Shown here: piece after piece, positions 10,084-22,549 of the stretch
Numbering within the stretch: position 1 is the stretch's first letter
Layout of the letters: each line of letters opens with the position of its first letter
NCBI GenBank assembly: GCA_965153355.1
Contig: OZ231128.1
Location: 44,764,001 to 44,828,000 of the forward strand
Length of the DNA: 64,000 nt
Direction: 5' to 3'
Origin: Flaccisagitta enflata
Taxonomy: Eukaryota; Chaetognatha; Sagittoidea; Aphragmophora
The notes under the pieces: generated by a model
What the model saw: only the letters and a program-made list of their open reading frames with translations
Told to the model about the DNA's origin: nothing
Database searches by the model: none
Position numbers and translations under genes: made by a program

Positions 10084-10295
10084 TAGGGTGCGCACACGCA
10101 ACTCTATTAAAGGCTATGTCCGTCCGTCCGTTTGTCCATCCGTCCGTTCGTCCATTGGAACTGATTGAGTCAAAAAGTGCAAAAAAATGAGCGTTTTGAA
10201 TACTTTTTTGTATGTTTCTGGGGGTTGCGGTGTAAATGGGAGTTAAACATCCCTGCGCACCCGTCTGCAACGATATTGTGACCCCGCGTCACTTG
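10084..10295 (-). mobile_element. Family A (type 2) retroposon
   Basis: One end is GTGCGCACACGCAACTCT and the other is GTCTGCAACGATATTGTGAC. The core is CCGTCCGTCCG. The duplicate at 60487-60658 lacks ~40 bp of the middle. Confidence 0.7.
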
Positions 10296-10979
10296 TCCAT
10301 TCGAATGGCACCATCTGCATTTTTTTGCATCTAACATAATTCCCTTGGTAATGCCATTCATTAGCTTGGGCTTTCTGTATGACATTTGCTAAAATCTGAA
10401 CTAGACTAGAACGAGTATTGACACAATTTTTTTTTTCACGAAAACCCTTTGGGTAGTATGCCACTTTGAGCAGGGCTTCAAGTTTGAAAGTAGTATGTAA
10501 CATTGTAAAAACCGCGTGTCAATATTGCAACTTATTCAGATTTAGCAATGGAGATCAATGGGAGCATAGTCAATGGCAGCATACCAACTTCAAAGTATCA
10601 ACCAATTACAGCTTCCCTGCTGTTTCCACATCGTTCAAGCAGGGTAAAAGTATGGACAAAAGGGCAATCTAGTACTAAATTTGATCATGACAGTTTGTCT
10701 TTAGGATTTAAGAACACCTCCTCTCCGCGAAAATGGGGACTAGTACCGCTTGAAAGAGAATTAAAAGTTCTCTATCCTATTACTAATTAGAAATTCCGCG
10801 CAGAGGGGATAGGGATTCACCCCCAACTATACAAATGTTCACGGGTGTATATAAATGAGTCACTTTTGATTTCCCCCACCCCTGCCTTTATTTTCTTTCC
10901 CGCGACGCAACGCGTCATGTTTTAAAGTCTATGATTTCCTTCCCCATGAAGCTATAAAGCAGTGTAGATCTCTTTGTGA

Positions 10980-11086
<107 letters not shown>

Positions 11087-11360
11087 CCATTCTTTTTGAC
11101 ACCTGATTCAGGTTGAAATTGAGTTTTGAAGCATCAAGAAGTCAACAGCCCCACAAGCTTTTGTTTACGACACCTTTTTGACACTCTTGTTAAAAAAATA
11201 ATTAACAATTAATACCGCTTTTGAAACCATCACGCATCAGCCATGTAAAAAAAGAACCCATAAAAACCGTGTTGGGTTGAATATCCACAGAGCTCAGTGA
11301 ATATTGAATTGATCATTAGAAATGAAAGGGGAATATATCGCGAACGCACGCACGCACGCG

Positions 11361-12326
11361 CACACACATACAACATATAAGCCAAGAAATAAAATGGTCA
11401 AGAAATGCCGGACACTTTTGAAGTTGGGAAAGGATGCAGAGCTCTATCATGTATCACGAACCAGTCAATGGCATCTTCTCATTACTCGTTATATTTTTTT
11501 TTTTTTTCATATCAGATGTTCCATGTTCAAAGATTTTCCGTTTATGGCATGATTCATGATTCTGCGGGCGGGGATGGGTGAAAATTAAGCAATTTTAGAA
11601 TTATGAAAATCTAATAAAACTATATGCTATTTTGAAACTAATACATTATTACTTATAAATCTATACTTGGATTTCATTAGCAGCTCTCAATTTTTATGCA
11701 AATTAGGTTGAGATGAAAAAATGAAAAATTCTCAGGTTTTTCATAATTTTGTTATTTTCTCTTATTGACTCAAAGTAGTTTTGAGTATTTCTATTAATCA
11801 GAATAGCATTAGGTTAAGAAACTTATTAATGACAATCATGAAGGTTAATAGGCCCTAAAAACCTTGTGTAATGTGCCAGAAATGCTCATAATAGCTCAAA
11901 ATAAGTGTTTAATTGATGTTTTAGATGTTTGTATAATTCTAACAGAAACAAACGCTAAAAAAAAGGTTTATTTACTTTAACCTAGTGCAGGATAACTATT
12001 CAAAATACATGATTAAGGTTTAGGGACCTTTAAGGGCCAATCAATGTGGCTCAAATAGCAACAATTTCAATCTAAGCATTTTTTAGATATATCAGATCAA
12101 TTATAACAAAGTGCGACTTTTTCATTGTCACCTGATGCAATAAAACTATCTTAAACAAGATTGACTACCTAGGGGCCAACCAATATGCCCAAAGGGTTCA
12201 TATTACCAAAAATTTATCAAAATCTCATCATGTTTGATGACTTTGATAACAGGTTTTATAGAAGTGCTGAATTTATTGTTGTATTCAGTAAACAACACTG
12301 TATGATGAAACACTATTTGGAATAAA
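11361..12326. other. AT-rich unassigned DNA
   Basis: No gene, RNA or inverted repeat is recognised. The sequence is AT-rich with short T runs and no sustained open frame. Confidence 0.6.
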
Positions 12327-12540
12327 AACAAGGCTGGATACATGGCTACCTCAGTTGCGTGTGGGTGGGCAGGGGCTGTATTTGAGGTCACTTGATTATT
12401 TGGGCAGGAGCAGTGAGGCCATAGCCTGCAGAAACCCCAAAAAAGTTAAGTGTGGCCGACTGATAGATGGACTAACGGACAGACAATGACAAAAAGACCA
12501 ATGGACCAACAAAGCGGGGTGTAGAGTCGCGTAGCAATTG
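12327..12540 (+). mobile_element. Family A retroposon, decayed
   Basis: It starts AACAAGGCTGGATACATGGC, has AGTTGCGTGTGGGTGGGCAG and TATTTGAGGTCACTTGATTA, and ends GAGTCGCGTAGCAATTG. The 3' hairpin is broken. Confidence 0.65.
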
Positions 12541-12620
12541 ACAAACAATGAAAATGATTAGGCTCCTTTTGATGGCTCGAAAAGCTCAGAATAATCATAA
12601 ATAACATTATCATTTTCATG

Positions 12621-12862
12621 CACCTTGATCTGGGGGCTGAGAAAAACCCGAGATGAATCTCAATAGCTTAAATTACATGAAAAGCATACTTCTAGTTGTC
12701 CCAGTAGGATGAAATTTTACATGAAGAAAACCGATGGTTTTGCAGAGCTTCAGTTAAAATTTCACCTCACTGGGTTAACTAGAAGTATGCTTTTCATGTA
12801 AATTAAGCTATTGAAACACGCTAGATTCATCTCGGGTTTTTCTCAGCCCCCAGATCAAGGTG
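12621..12862. mobile_element. Foldback MITE, 242 bp, with 5-bp TSD
   Basis: The arms are CACCTTGATCTGGGGGCTGA... and its near-perfect inverse ending CCCCCAGATCAAGGTG, each ~110 bp around a short spacer near 12740. TCATG flanks both sides (12616-12620 and 12863-12867). No coding capacity. Confidence 0.85.
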
Positions 12863-13164
12863 TCATGGTATTTTCTAGTTGCATGTGATTGTTGATTTGA
12901 GAAAATGCACTCCGCTTGGTGGCAAATAACAGTACTTTTAAAGATCTCTACAATAGTCACTGTTTTTATTTAATGCTTCTTTGATTGATTTATCTAAAGA
13001 ATATCGAAATGAAAATGCTGGAATATAAAAAAGAAAATTTATGATTTTAACTATCCAAGAAAAAATTTTTGCAACAGCTTGAAATTCATTGGAGTTATTC
13101 TTAAAAATATCATCCAATTGATTATTCTTGTGGTTTTTATGTTTTATGATCTTTTATTTCAACA

Positions 13165-13385
13165 AGTGACACGGGGTCACAATATCGTTGCGGACAGGTG
13201 GGCAGGGGCATCAATCCCTCATCCACACCCCAAGTCCCCCAAACACATGCACAAAATGCATCTAAAACGCTCGTTTTCTTACTTTGCAACCTATGTTCAC
13301 GGACCAACGGATGAATGGACGGACCGACGGATGGACGGACAGATGGAGAAAGCCTCTTATAGAGTTGCGTGTCCGCAACTAAAAA
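13165..13385 (+). mobile_element. Family A (type 2) retroposon
   Basis: It starts AAGTGACACGGGGTCACAAT, then ATCGTTGCGGACAGGTGGGC, a CGGA/GGAC core, and ends GTCCGCAACTAAAAAC. GTTGCGGAC at the 5' side exactly complements GTCCGCAAC at the 3' side. Confidence 0.78.
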
Positions 13386-13479
13386 CAATCCAAGCTGTAT
13401 CTTGCGAAGTGATTTCTTGAGCTTATACACTTGGTATTGCATTAATATATTTGATAATTCATTAGAGATTTTGTTTCAC

Positions 13480-14330
13480 TGAAAGTTTTCATTGCTTTGC
13501 TTGTTATTTTTAAAAACTTAAAGCTACAAAAACCTGATTGCGCTCATTTTGTAGATTATTTTTTTCTTTTTTAAAAATCTTTTGTTTTTCTAACCATGCC
13601 AAAAAAAAAAATTGCACAACTTTTTGACGACTCTTGGTTCGTTCATTGCAGGTGAAACTATAAAAAATCAGTGAGCGTTTTAAAGAGCTTCAAAAAATCT
13701 ATCAATTGAGTGGTGTCAGAGCGTTGTCGCTCAAAAACTTTAGAAACTACAATGATATGAAGAAAAAATGTCAATTCTGCTTACTGCCAGAAAGAGCGTT
13801 TTCACACATCCTTTTGAACTGTACCATTCACTTTCATATAATCATAACTTCTAAACGGATTAAGTTACAAATTTCTGCTTGGCGCCATTTTGAAGAAAAT
13901 TTTCTAAATTTTTTTTTACTCATGAATTTTTTTGAGTTTAGGTCAGTATTTACATTGATACATATGAAAAAGAGGAAAATTCTTATGATTGATTGATTGG
14001 TTTTGAGGGAAGTGGAGTTATTAACTTCATTTAGTTGTCATTTCAAAACAGAAAAAGCTACAACATTCTGCTTGGTCTAGTATTAAAGAATTTTTGAGTT
14101 TCTTTCTAACGGTCACTGATTTTTTATAGTTTACTATACAGAGAGCAATGGGGCGTGTGTTTAAAGGTTAGTGTGCAATTTTTTTCTTTGGCATGGTTAG
14201 AAGCTGAGATAATCTAAGAAAAAGCTATGCCTAATTTCTTTCGAATATCAAGTAGATGATAGCCTTTATTCTTTTGTTTACTATTCCTAAACAGTTTGAG
14301 CTACAGGGACCAGATTGCACTCATTTTGAA
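13480..14330. repeat. Possible inverted-repeat element
   Basis: AACCATGCC followed by an A run and TTGCACAAC (13594-13620) is mirrored by GTGCAATTTTTTTCTTTGGC and ATGGTTA (14170-14200). TATAAAAAATCAGTGAGCG (13661-13679) is mirrored by GTCACTGATTTTTTATAG (14113-14130). The ends are not resolved. Confidence 0.35.
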
Positions 14331-14649
14331 GATTTTTTGAAATAGAATAATTTGTTTGTTTTTTTTAAGTTTTTAGCTTTTCTTAAAACAGAGATATGCT
14401 TTGTAGAAGGTGTCGCTAAACTTATTTCCTAAATAGTTTTTTGTAGGTGAAGCTGAGCTTTGTTATTCTTGCCACTGTAAAATCTAAATGGTTTATGATG
14501 CTGTATTCTGTTTGATGGCGTTAAATCCAATTTTTGCATTTTAGAAATTACTAATTTTTTGTGTTTTCTTTTTTCTATGATTTGCCAAAAATTTAAGAAA
14601 ATATGCCAGACTTTTGATTTGAGCAAGGTAGTAGCTAGGTCATTGACAC

Positions 14650-15510
14650 AACCCAGATTTTAGTTATTCTTAGGCTTTTTGAACCTTTTGGGCTGTCAAG
14701 TAGGTTCCCCAAGAGAGCTGATCTCTCAGACTTATTCCCTTATAATTTCCTGGCATTAGGTGACATTAACTTGATTGAAAATTCAGTACTCCCCTGAAGC
14801 TGTATGTTTTTGAATTATCAAAGTATCCAGTATTCTTAGCTTTTAGAGCCCCTGCATGGATTAGCAGTGAACCCCATGCTTTGGTGTCAATTTAGCATCA
14901 GGAGACAGGAACTGAACAGAAAATTTAACAATCCCATGAAATTAGACAACTTAAACTAACAAATGTCACGATTTTGCTTGTTTCTGTTTAATTTGAGCCC
15001 ATTGAGACCCTTGGAGGGGTCTTCTGGGGGTTGTTAATCTTAATTTTCATCTCCCCAGAGCCTCCCTATGTCACATGATAGTGACTAGACATAAAATTCA
15101 GCTCTCTCTTGAAATTGAACCGCCTCCACTAATGATAATAGTGATTGTGTTTTATTGTTTTAGTTCATTTTGAGCTTTTTGAGCCCCTAAATGGATCTGT
15201 AATGGGCCCCCAACCATCGCTTCTGTTCCCAAATAGTATGCCCGTATCAGGTTCCAGTAACTTAACAAAAAATTAGCACTACCTTGAAATTAGACCATTT
15301 TGATTACTAGAAATGCTAAACTTTTGATTATTTTGGGCCATTTTGAGCTTTTTGAGCCCCCAGAATAGGCACCCAAGGGGCCCTCGACCTGCTCTTTTGT
15401 TCCCCCCACAAGTTCTTTGTATCAGGTTTCAATTACTGTTACAAAAAATTAACACTCCTTTGAAATATAATCATTAATATTATCAAAAATGCCTGATTTT
15501 AGTTATTTCT
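14650..15510. repeat. Diverged ~170-bp tandem repeat
   Basis: About five degenerate units recur with a GAGCTTTTTGAGCCCC-type segment near 14848, 15004, 15182 and 15355 and a TGAAATTAGAC-type segment in between. Spacing is ~155-180 bp. No coding capacity is seen. Confidence 0.5.
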
Positions 15511-16400
15511 ATTGTGGACACATTTCTCGCAGGGTCCGATCTAATTCACAACAATATCAATATATCAAGAATGCCTTCACCTAGTAACCTGAAATTTTAG
15601 AGGTAGGCACAGAATTTCATGCTCTTTCAGATGGTACCACAGGAGAACCACTGAAGTATTACATATCTGCGCAACCTTCTATGGAACATAGTGTGACACA
15701 AGTGTGACAGGGTGTGGACACATTTCTTATAGCGCTTTCAAAAACATATATCTCCTGACTGAGAGAACGGGAGGACATGAAATTTGGCATGTATACTCCC
15801 ATATGTCTTTATTAAACAGGCAAAAGAAGAAAAATGTCAAAAGATAAGGCAAAGTGACTTTTTTGATAACCAAAACAAATTTTTTGATTACATTGATAAA
15901 AACTGGGATTTCTCGAAAAAATGCTGTAGTTGCAATTTTGACACAGTGAATGATCATCTATCAACACAAGATTTTAGGTACTCTTAACCACAACCAAAAC
16001 AAAGGAAAATAACCCATTTTTACTCAGGTTTTTTATTTTCTTGATACCTGATACATTTGTTATAATCAATGGGACATAAGTGTGACCCACAGAAATGGGT
16101 CAAATTAGCCCCTTTTAGGCCATATACGCTCCAAGTAAGCTGCTCTAAAAGATAAGTGGTTGTTTCTCAAGTTGTACCTGATATCTAGGGACCTATAAAA
16201 ACGCTTTATCTTAAAAAAATATTGATTAAGGATATATTATTTGTTATCATATCAGGGCATTTCCTTGGCCCGCCGTTTCCTGAATCATGCCTTATGTAAA
16301 AGTCTGAAACATGATGAATTCAGTATGATCTTAAAAATTGTCAACTATTTCCTAATGAAAGGACGCACAGGAAACTCGGTACATATAATATTGCACGTTC
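15511..16400. other. AT-rich unassigned DNA
   Basis: A TGTGGACACATTTCT motif occurs twice (near 15513 and 15713), hinting at an old direct repeat. No gene or further structure is recognised. Confidence 0.5.
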
Positions 16401-16570
16401 ATACGAGCTCGTCCCCCCCCCCCACACACACACACAAATGAAAGAAAATGAAACCTAAGTCCAGGCAGGACCAGAAAACTGACTTCCCAACCTTCCAAAG
16501 GGCGAGAAAGATTTGGAAAAAAATTAATGGAGTACCTTGGGCACTGGGTATAGAAATGCGCGAAGAAAGT

Positions 16571-16658
<88 letters not shown>

Positions 16659-16660
16659 AG
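16571..16660. repeat. (GAAA)n microsatellite
   Basis: About 22 GAAA units. It generates SFFL/KKER frames on the two strands that are not genes. Confidence 0.95.
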
Positions 16661-16989
16661 AATGGTAGAGAAAAAAATCGGGTAGCGCCATGAAATTTCC
16701 AATTTTCTGTTCTTTTGGAGGCGATTTAGCGGCTCCACCTCGTCCTGAGGGTCTTGGCTTTAGGTTCCCCGGGGTGGCAAGGGCGATGACTGAGTGTGTA
16801 CGACAAAGAAAAAAGACGAGAGAGAGAGAGAGACAGAGACAGACGGAGAGAGAGAGAGAGTGAGAGAGAGAATGAGAGAGACAGAGCGCTTTTCCCCTCT
16901 TTAAGATCTCAATAAATCTTCGCATTCATTTTTGTGTTGAGGTCTCCTCTTCCATTGTGAACGCTTCCTTTATGAATAACCTCGTTTCG

Positions 16990-17337
16990 TCGTGTACCCG
17001 CGCCCGCTTCTCTATCTGTCTGTCTGTTTGCTTGATTTTGCTCCTCCATCGTCTGTTTGTCTGTACGCCCGTATGTCCATATGTCTCTCCCTCAGACTGT
17101 CAGTCTTACTGTCTGTCTGTCTGACTGTCTGTATGTCTGTCTGTCAGTCTGATTGTCTCTGTTTGTCTGATTGTATTAAAAGCTCTAGATCTTCTTTCCA
17201 GCGATTTAGATATACAGTTAGCCTAAGGAAAACTTTTTACAAAGTCTTGTATTCAGATTTAGGTATATAGATATAAAGATTTTTTCACATCTCCTTTGTT
17301 TTGTTTTGTTTTTTTGTTTGTTTGTTTTCTTCGTTTT

Positions 17338-17371
<34 letters not shown>

Positions 17372-17420
17372 TTTTTGTTTTTGTTTTTTTTTCTTCTTCT
17401 TTTTTTTTTGTGCATTTTCT
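16990..17420. repeat. GTCT-rich and poly-T low-complexity tracts
   Basis: Degenerate GTCT/GTTT tetramers lie at 17000-17165, followed by T-rich sequence with a ~30-bp poly-T run at 17339-17370. Confidence 0.8.
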
Positions 17421-17622
17421 GCTCAGCTATTTTGTCTGGTTGCCTTGCAAAGGCTGACTTTGTCTGTGTGTTTTGCTATTAACTCTGTTTCACCAGTCGC
17501 CTGCTAACATGATGCAAACTTTTTTTGCAATTCTCGCAATTAACTAAATACAGCGAAAGTCAAAACGAATCCATAACGATGCAACACGAACATTCTCAAA
17601 GTTTACTTTTCTCTCTCTTACC

Positions 17623-17829
<207 letters not shown>

Positions 17830-17951
17830 CCTCTCTCCATCTCAATGGAGCATGACCCTTTTCATCTGTTCCTTCCATTTTTTGTTACATTTACAGAAAT
17901 TTGTTTCTATTCTCCATCTGGACCCATTCCCGCTCCAGTATGTTCCGCACA

Positions 17952-18122
17952 TTTTTAGTCGCGGACACGCGACTCTATAAGCCACTTTTCGGTCACTCGG
18001 TCCTTCCGTCTGTCGGTCGGTCCGCTGGTTGGTCCATCGGTCCGTCACAAAGTTGTTTTTCGAGGTTTTCCGCACCTGCCCATCCGTCCGCGACTTATGC
18101 TGCTGTGTATACGGCCTTGTTT
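17952..18122 (-). mobile_element. Family A retroposon
   Basis: On the plus strand it reads TTTTTAGTCGCGGACACGCG at one end and GTCCGCGACT...ACGGCCTTGTTT at the other. AGTCGCGGAC and GTCCGCGACT pair perfectly. It lies between two CT microsatellites (the second at 18182-18232). Confidence 0.78.
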
Positions 18123-18177
18123 CTCAATACTTTTCTCTTCTTGTTCTTCTATGCTAAAGCTCTCTCTGCCTTTCTTT

Positions 18178-18235
<58 letters not shown>

Positions 18236-18379
18236 TTTCACTCCACAAAATCAGTTCTTCCCCCCCCTCCCCCCCACGCAGGCGCGCTTTTGCTTGCGGC
18301 GGATGCAAAGGGCAAAAACTATAGAGCGACCTGTGTTGACCTTCTGGCTCCACCAGCTTTACTCTAAATAGGTGAAACT

Positions 18380-19340
18380 CGACTCTTGTGTGACGTCAAC
18401 CAAAAAAGATTGGAGGTGGTATCCATGAGAAGAATGGGTTGGTTCGCATTGCATTACCTAACTTAATGGTGGGCTGTAGCATAGACATATGGAGCTCCGC
18501 CTACTAGATATACTGTGGAGCCCCCGCGTATGGGGCAGGCAAATGTCAGTCCCATTATAGATTTTATTGTTATTTTTAAATTGGCGATAAAGCAGCTTGA
18601 CAATATGGCATGATTATGCCCAGTGCGCTCTAGTGAAGCTTAAGTGTATACTTTTCTTTGTTCAAAACATGATGAAGCCCTTTTATCCTAAATAGCCTAA
18701 ATGAATCGCAGGGGCTTACAATACAATTCTGATTTATGCTTCTTTTTTGTACAATTGAGTAATGATGATGCACTCGATGTACTCATGTTGTCTGGTGAGA
18801 TGGGCAACCAATTGTGAAAGCTATTCTATACATCTTTACCTGCGTACTCGCGACACTCTATGTTTTACTCCCGCATGACTTGTATATCCAGAAATATCTT
18901 CCTAGATGCTATCGCACGACTTATATATCAAGAGATATCTTCCCAGGTGCTATTCAATAGAATTTGAAAATAGGATCGCAAACAATTTACTCGCTACGTA
19001 AACGAACCCAGAAAAGGCGAATAAAAGAGAATATTGGAGGTGTTAGCTCACTCAATGTTTAGAAAAAAAAAACAAGGTCGGGCAGAAGGCAGAATCAGAG
19101 GCTCTCGTGGCCAACAAAGCAGCAAGCACATGTATGGATTATGGAACCGGCGCTTGCACATGCACTTCGAACTGTTAACGACCAAGAAACAGACCGACCA
19201 GTAGTTAAAAAAGACTAAGATGAGCAGTCAGCAATTGGCGTGCAGAGCACGGGTGTACATAACCAAAAACGAAGGAAAAGATGGAAAAGATGGAAAAGAG
19301 TCAAGGCCGGATGTTAGGCCACTAACTTAGTGACTAAGTA
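18380..19340. other. Unassigned DNA
   Basis: No repeat with ends, RNA or credible exon is recognised. A short near-repeat GCACGACTTATATATCA/GCATGACTTGTATATCC occurs near 18872-18930. Confidence 0.5.
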
Positions 19341-19351
19341 GTCGCTTGTCA

Positions 19352-19542
19352 TTTTTAGTCGCGTGAGCGCGACTCTACACCACGCTTTGTCCGTCGGCTG
19401 GTCGGTTGGTCGGTTACACTTTACTTTTTCTATGATTTTTATTTTTGAACCACACTGCTCCTGCTCAAATGGTCTCGTGACCTCAAATATGGCCCCTGCC
19501 CACCCGCACGCGACTTCGGTAGCCGTGTATCCGGCCTTGTTA
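19352..19542 (-). mobile_element. Family A retroposon (TGC class)
   Basis: One end is TTTTAGTCGCGTGAGCGCGA, the other GCACGCGACT...GTATCCGGCCTTGTTA. The terminal pair is of the GTG/CAC class. It carries the ATATGGCCCCTGCCC and GGTCTCGTGACCTC segments typical of type 1. Confidence 0.75.
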
Positions 19543-20324
19543 AGTTGATTCAGCCTCATCCTACCCTCATGCTTTCCTACCTACCTACAGAAAAAGACAA
19601 CAAAACAAAAACAAAAACAAAATCTGAATGCGACAATGATGAAGAAAATGTGTGTCTGGAGGATCGAGGAAATGTAAATTACAGCCAATTGCATTCTTTA
19701 CAAGTAAATATTCGCAGTATACATCTTTTAGTTTAAACTCTTGTTAGGGACCCTTCAACTAATTCTCTTCATTCTTTATATTGGTTTTGACGCACAGAAA
19801 ACTGCAAGAGCATTTCTTGGTCTCTTGTTGTTTATTTGCTTTCCATGTTCTTACAAGCCCTTGTGATAATTACCGAAGCCAAAGTAGTAACTCTTGTACA
19901 GCGCGTTCTATTCAGTTGCGCGCGACAAGCTTTCATCCTTTTGAAAAAGGAAATCCCTCCACGCATAAATTTGATTTAGTGAATTTCTAAGGAAAGTCTT
20001 TCACGAGCCCGAGTGCGGACCGGCCAATATGTATTCCTGTCTTTCCGTTGTAAGACTTGGGATAAATTCTTGTTTCTTTCTTTTCATGATTCAACCTTTC
20101 TTCCTCTTTTTTTTCTCTTTTTTTTTCTTTTTTTTTTATGAAATTCGTTCCATCTTCCGATCCCGAGTTTTTACATAGTTCATTGTAAAGCGTTTGTATT
20201 TGTAAGCTTTTTCTTTTGCAACCCTGCCCCTGCCTTCAAGACCGACATTACTGCCCCAGCCCATCCGCCTACAATATTTCAAATCGGCGTTGCCGATATA
20301 CCAAATGGTGTTTCATGTATGAGG

Positions 20325-20482
20325 GCTTTTTTAGACGCGGACACGCGACTCTACACCTTGCCGTGTCGGTCGGTCGGTCCGTCCGTCCGTCCGTCTGTAA
20401 CATTTTTGAATTGCGAACGGTTTTCTCATTACTGCTCCTGTCCAACCGTCCGCGATTGGATTGCTGTATATCCGGCCTTGTT
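20325..20482 (-). mobile_element. Family A retroposon
   Basis: One end is TTTTTTAGACGCGGACACGC and the other GTCCGCGATTG...TATCCGGCCTTGTT. AGACGCGGAC against GTCCGCGATT leaves one mismatch and possible G-T wobble. Confidence 0.72.
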
Positions 20483-20584
20483 GCAGAATGTGCATGCGAT
20501 TTTTTGAAATCAATGGAAAACTCATTTCGTTCATCATAAATGATACTCGTCATTTCATTTCATTTCGTGAATATAATCAGCTAC

Positions 20585-20960
20585 GGTTAGGTCTTATAGA
20601 GCTGGGGACAGGTCGGATAGGTCTGGTGATAGGTCGGATAGGTCTGGTGATAGGTCGGATAGGTTTAAGGATAGGTCTGATAGAGCTGGTGATAGGTCTG
20701 ATAGAGCTGGTGATAGGTCTGATAGAGCTCGGGATAGGTCTGATAGAGCTCGGGAAAGGTCTGATAGAGCTCGGGAGAGGCCTGATAGAGCTCGGGATAG
20801 GTCTTATCGAGCTAGGAATGGTCTGATAGAGCTAGGGATCGGTCTGATGGAGCTAGGGATAGCTATGGATTGATAACGCCCGGCGGGATAGGTCTGATAG
20901 AGCTAGGAATGGTCTGATAGAGCTGGGGATAGGTCTGATGGAGCTAGGGATAGCTATAAA
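20585..20960. repeat. ~20-22-bp minisatellite
   Basis: About 17 units of GGTCTGATAGAGCTCGGGAT or variants, in two blocks separated by a short TGATAACGCCCGGCGGG segment. A plus-strand frame reads IGLIELG repeats, which I take to be a by-product of the unit length. Confidence 0.85.
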
Positions 20961-21149
20961 TTTATAACGCTCGGCGCACCGTCTTGGCCCGTGTATCCGG
21001 CCTTGTTCTAGAAACATCAGAGACACGACTTACCTTTTGAACACGAAAGTGGTCAGAGATCCATGATTCAGGAAGGGAAGCTTTTTCCTCTCATCGGAAG
21101 GTTCACAGGATTTTATGTGCGTTCTTGGTCATCAATTTAAGAAATCATT

Positions 21150-21422
21150 ACCGTCTGTTAGTCGGCCGGTTGGTCGGTCAGTCGATTGGGTGATTGGGTT
21201 TGGCTTGTGTGGCCAGTTGCATGGTTCGCCACGCATTTGGAAAAACCGCTTCTAAAGATTGAACAATCCCGACATTTTTTCCTCATTCTTGTTCTCTCTC
21301 ATTCTGTCTCTTTCTCTTTCTCTGTCTCTGTCTCTCTCTCTTTCTCTGTCTCTCTCTCTCTCTCTCTTTCTCTGTCTCTGTCTCTGTGTCTCTGTCTCTG
21401 TTTCTTTCTCTCTCTCTATGTT

Positions 21423-21512
<90 letters not shown>

Positions 21513-21629
21513 ATCACGTTGCTTTTTCGGCGTGACTGCCACATCCCAAATGCTTGAATTACTATTTTTAATCACTGCCCCTGCCCGCCCGCACGCATCT
21601 TAGCCGTAGCCGTGTATCCGTCCTTGTTT
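21150..21629 (-). mobile_element. Family A fragment split by a CT microsatellite
   Basis: Positions 21570-21629 show the family A 5' end on the minus strand (GCCCCTGCCCGCCCGCACGC...GTGTATCCGTCCTTGTT). Positions 21150-21190 show the GTCGG/GGTCGG core. CT-rich sequence (21296-21510) occupies the middle. The 3' end is missing. Confidence 0.45.
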
Positions 21630-21799
21630 TTTGTTCTCTTCCCTCTCCTACTGACTTTGAGACCCACCCTGAGCTTTAATTTTTTTCCCTACTTTAAGGT
21701 GAAAAAATCTTCGCGCCTGCGAACCAATTTGTATTCTTCGGCGTTGTGGTGCCATCCAATGCCACGCCTTCGCTCGCCTGTCTTTGTTGCTCTCTGTCT

Positions 21800-21945
<146 letters not shown>

Positions 21946-21950
21946 TCTTT

Positions 21951-22108
21951 TTTTAGTCGCGGACACATGACTCCATACATCGCAGTATCGGTCTGTCAGT
22001 TAATCCATCGGTCGGTCCGTAACATTGTTGATTTTTAAAGAGGTTTCTGCGTCGCTGCCCTTACCCAACCTTCCGCGACTGAGCTGCCGTGCAAGGAGGC
22101 CTAGTTCT
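21951..22108 (-). mobile_element. Family A retroposon
   Basis: TTTTTTTAGTCGCGGACACA at one end, TTCCGCGACTGAGCTGCCGT at the other. AGTCGCGGAC pairs with TTCCGCGACT except for the innermost base. Confidence 0.68.
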
Positions 22109-22379
22109 TTTTGCCATATGAGCAAACGTAACAAAGACAACAGGGTGTATTTCCTTTTGGTATTTATTCTCAATTTTGTTTTTTTCTTTTTATTTATGTT
22201 TTTTTTTTTCAAGTCAACTGAGATAAAGAGTAACGTTGGGTCTACAACGGCCCTCCCACTCGTTTTCATGCCAGCGACCGCTGTTTACATGCTGTTTGTG
22301 GCGGAAAACAGACGAAATTAAATGTAGGCACGAAAAAAACTGGGGGTTTTTAACATGGTGAATTTGGAGGAATAAAGTA

Positions 22380-22542
22380 CAGTTGCACCCCGCTATAACA
22401 GATCCATAACCATTAACAAAAATGAAATGGTGGTCCCTTCATCTCGTCTCTTTTTATTTCTTATATTAGCAACAAGGGATATCCACCTATAACAGATACC
22501 ATTCATTGGTTCGCTGACATCCGTTTTTGCGGGGTTTAACTG
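22380..22542. mobile_element. Mariner/pogo-type MITE, 163 bp
   Basis: TA, then CAGTTGCACCCCGCTATAAC on the left; GCGGGGTTTAACTG then TA on the right. The inverted ends share CAGTTNNACCCCGC. TA flanks and CAGT-type ends are typical of Tc1/mariner/pogo non-autonomous elements. Confidence 0.8.
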
Positions 22543-22549
22543 TACCCTT

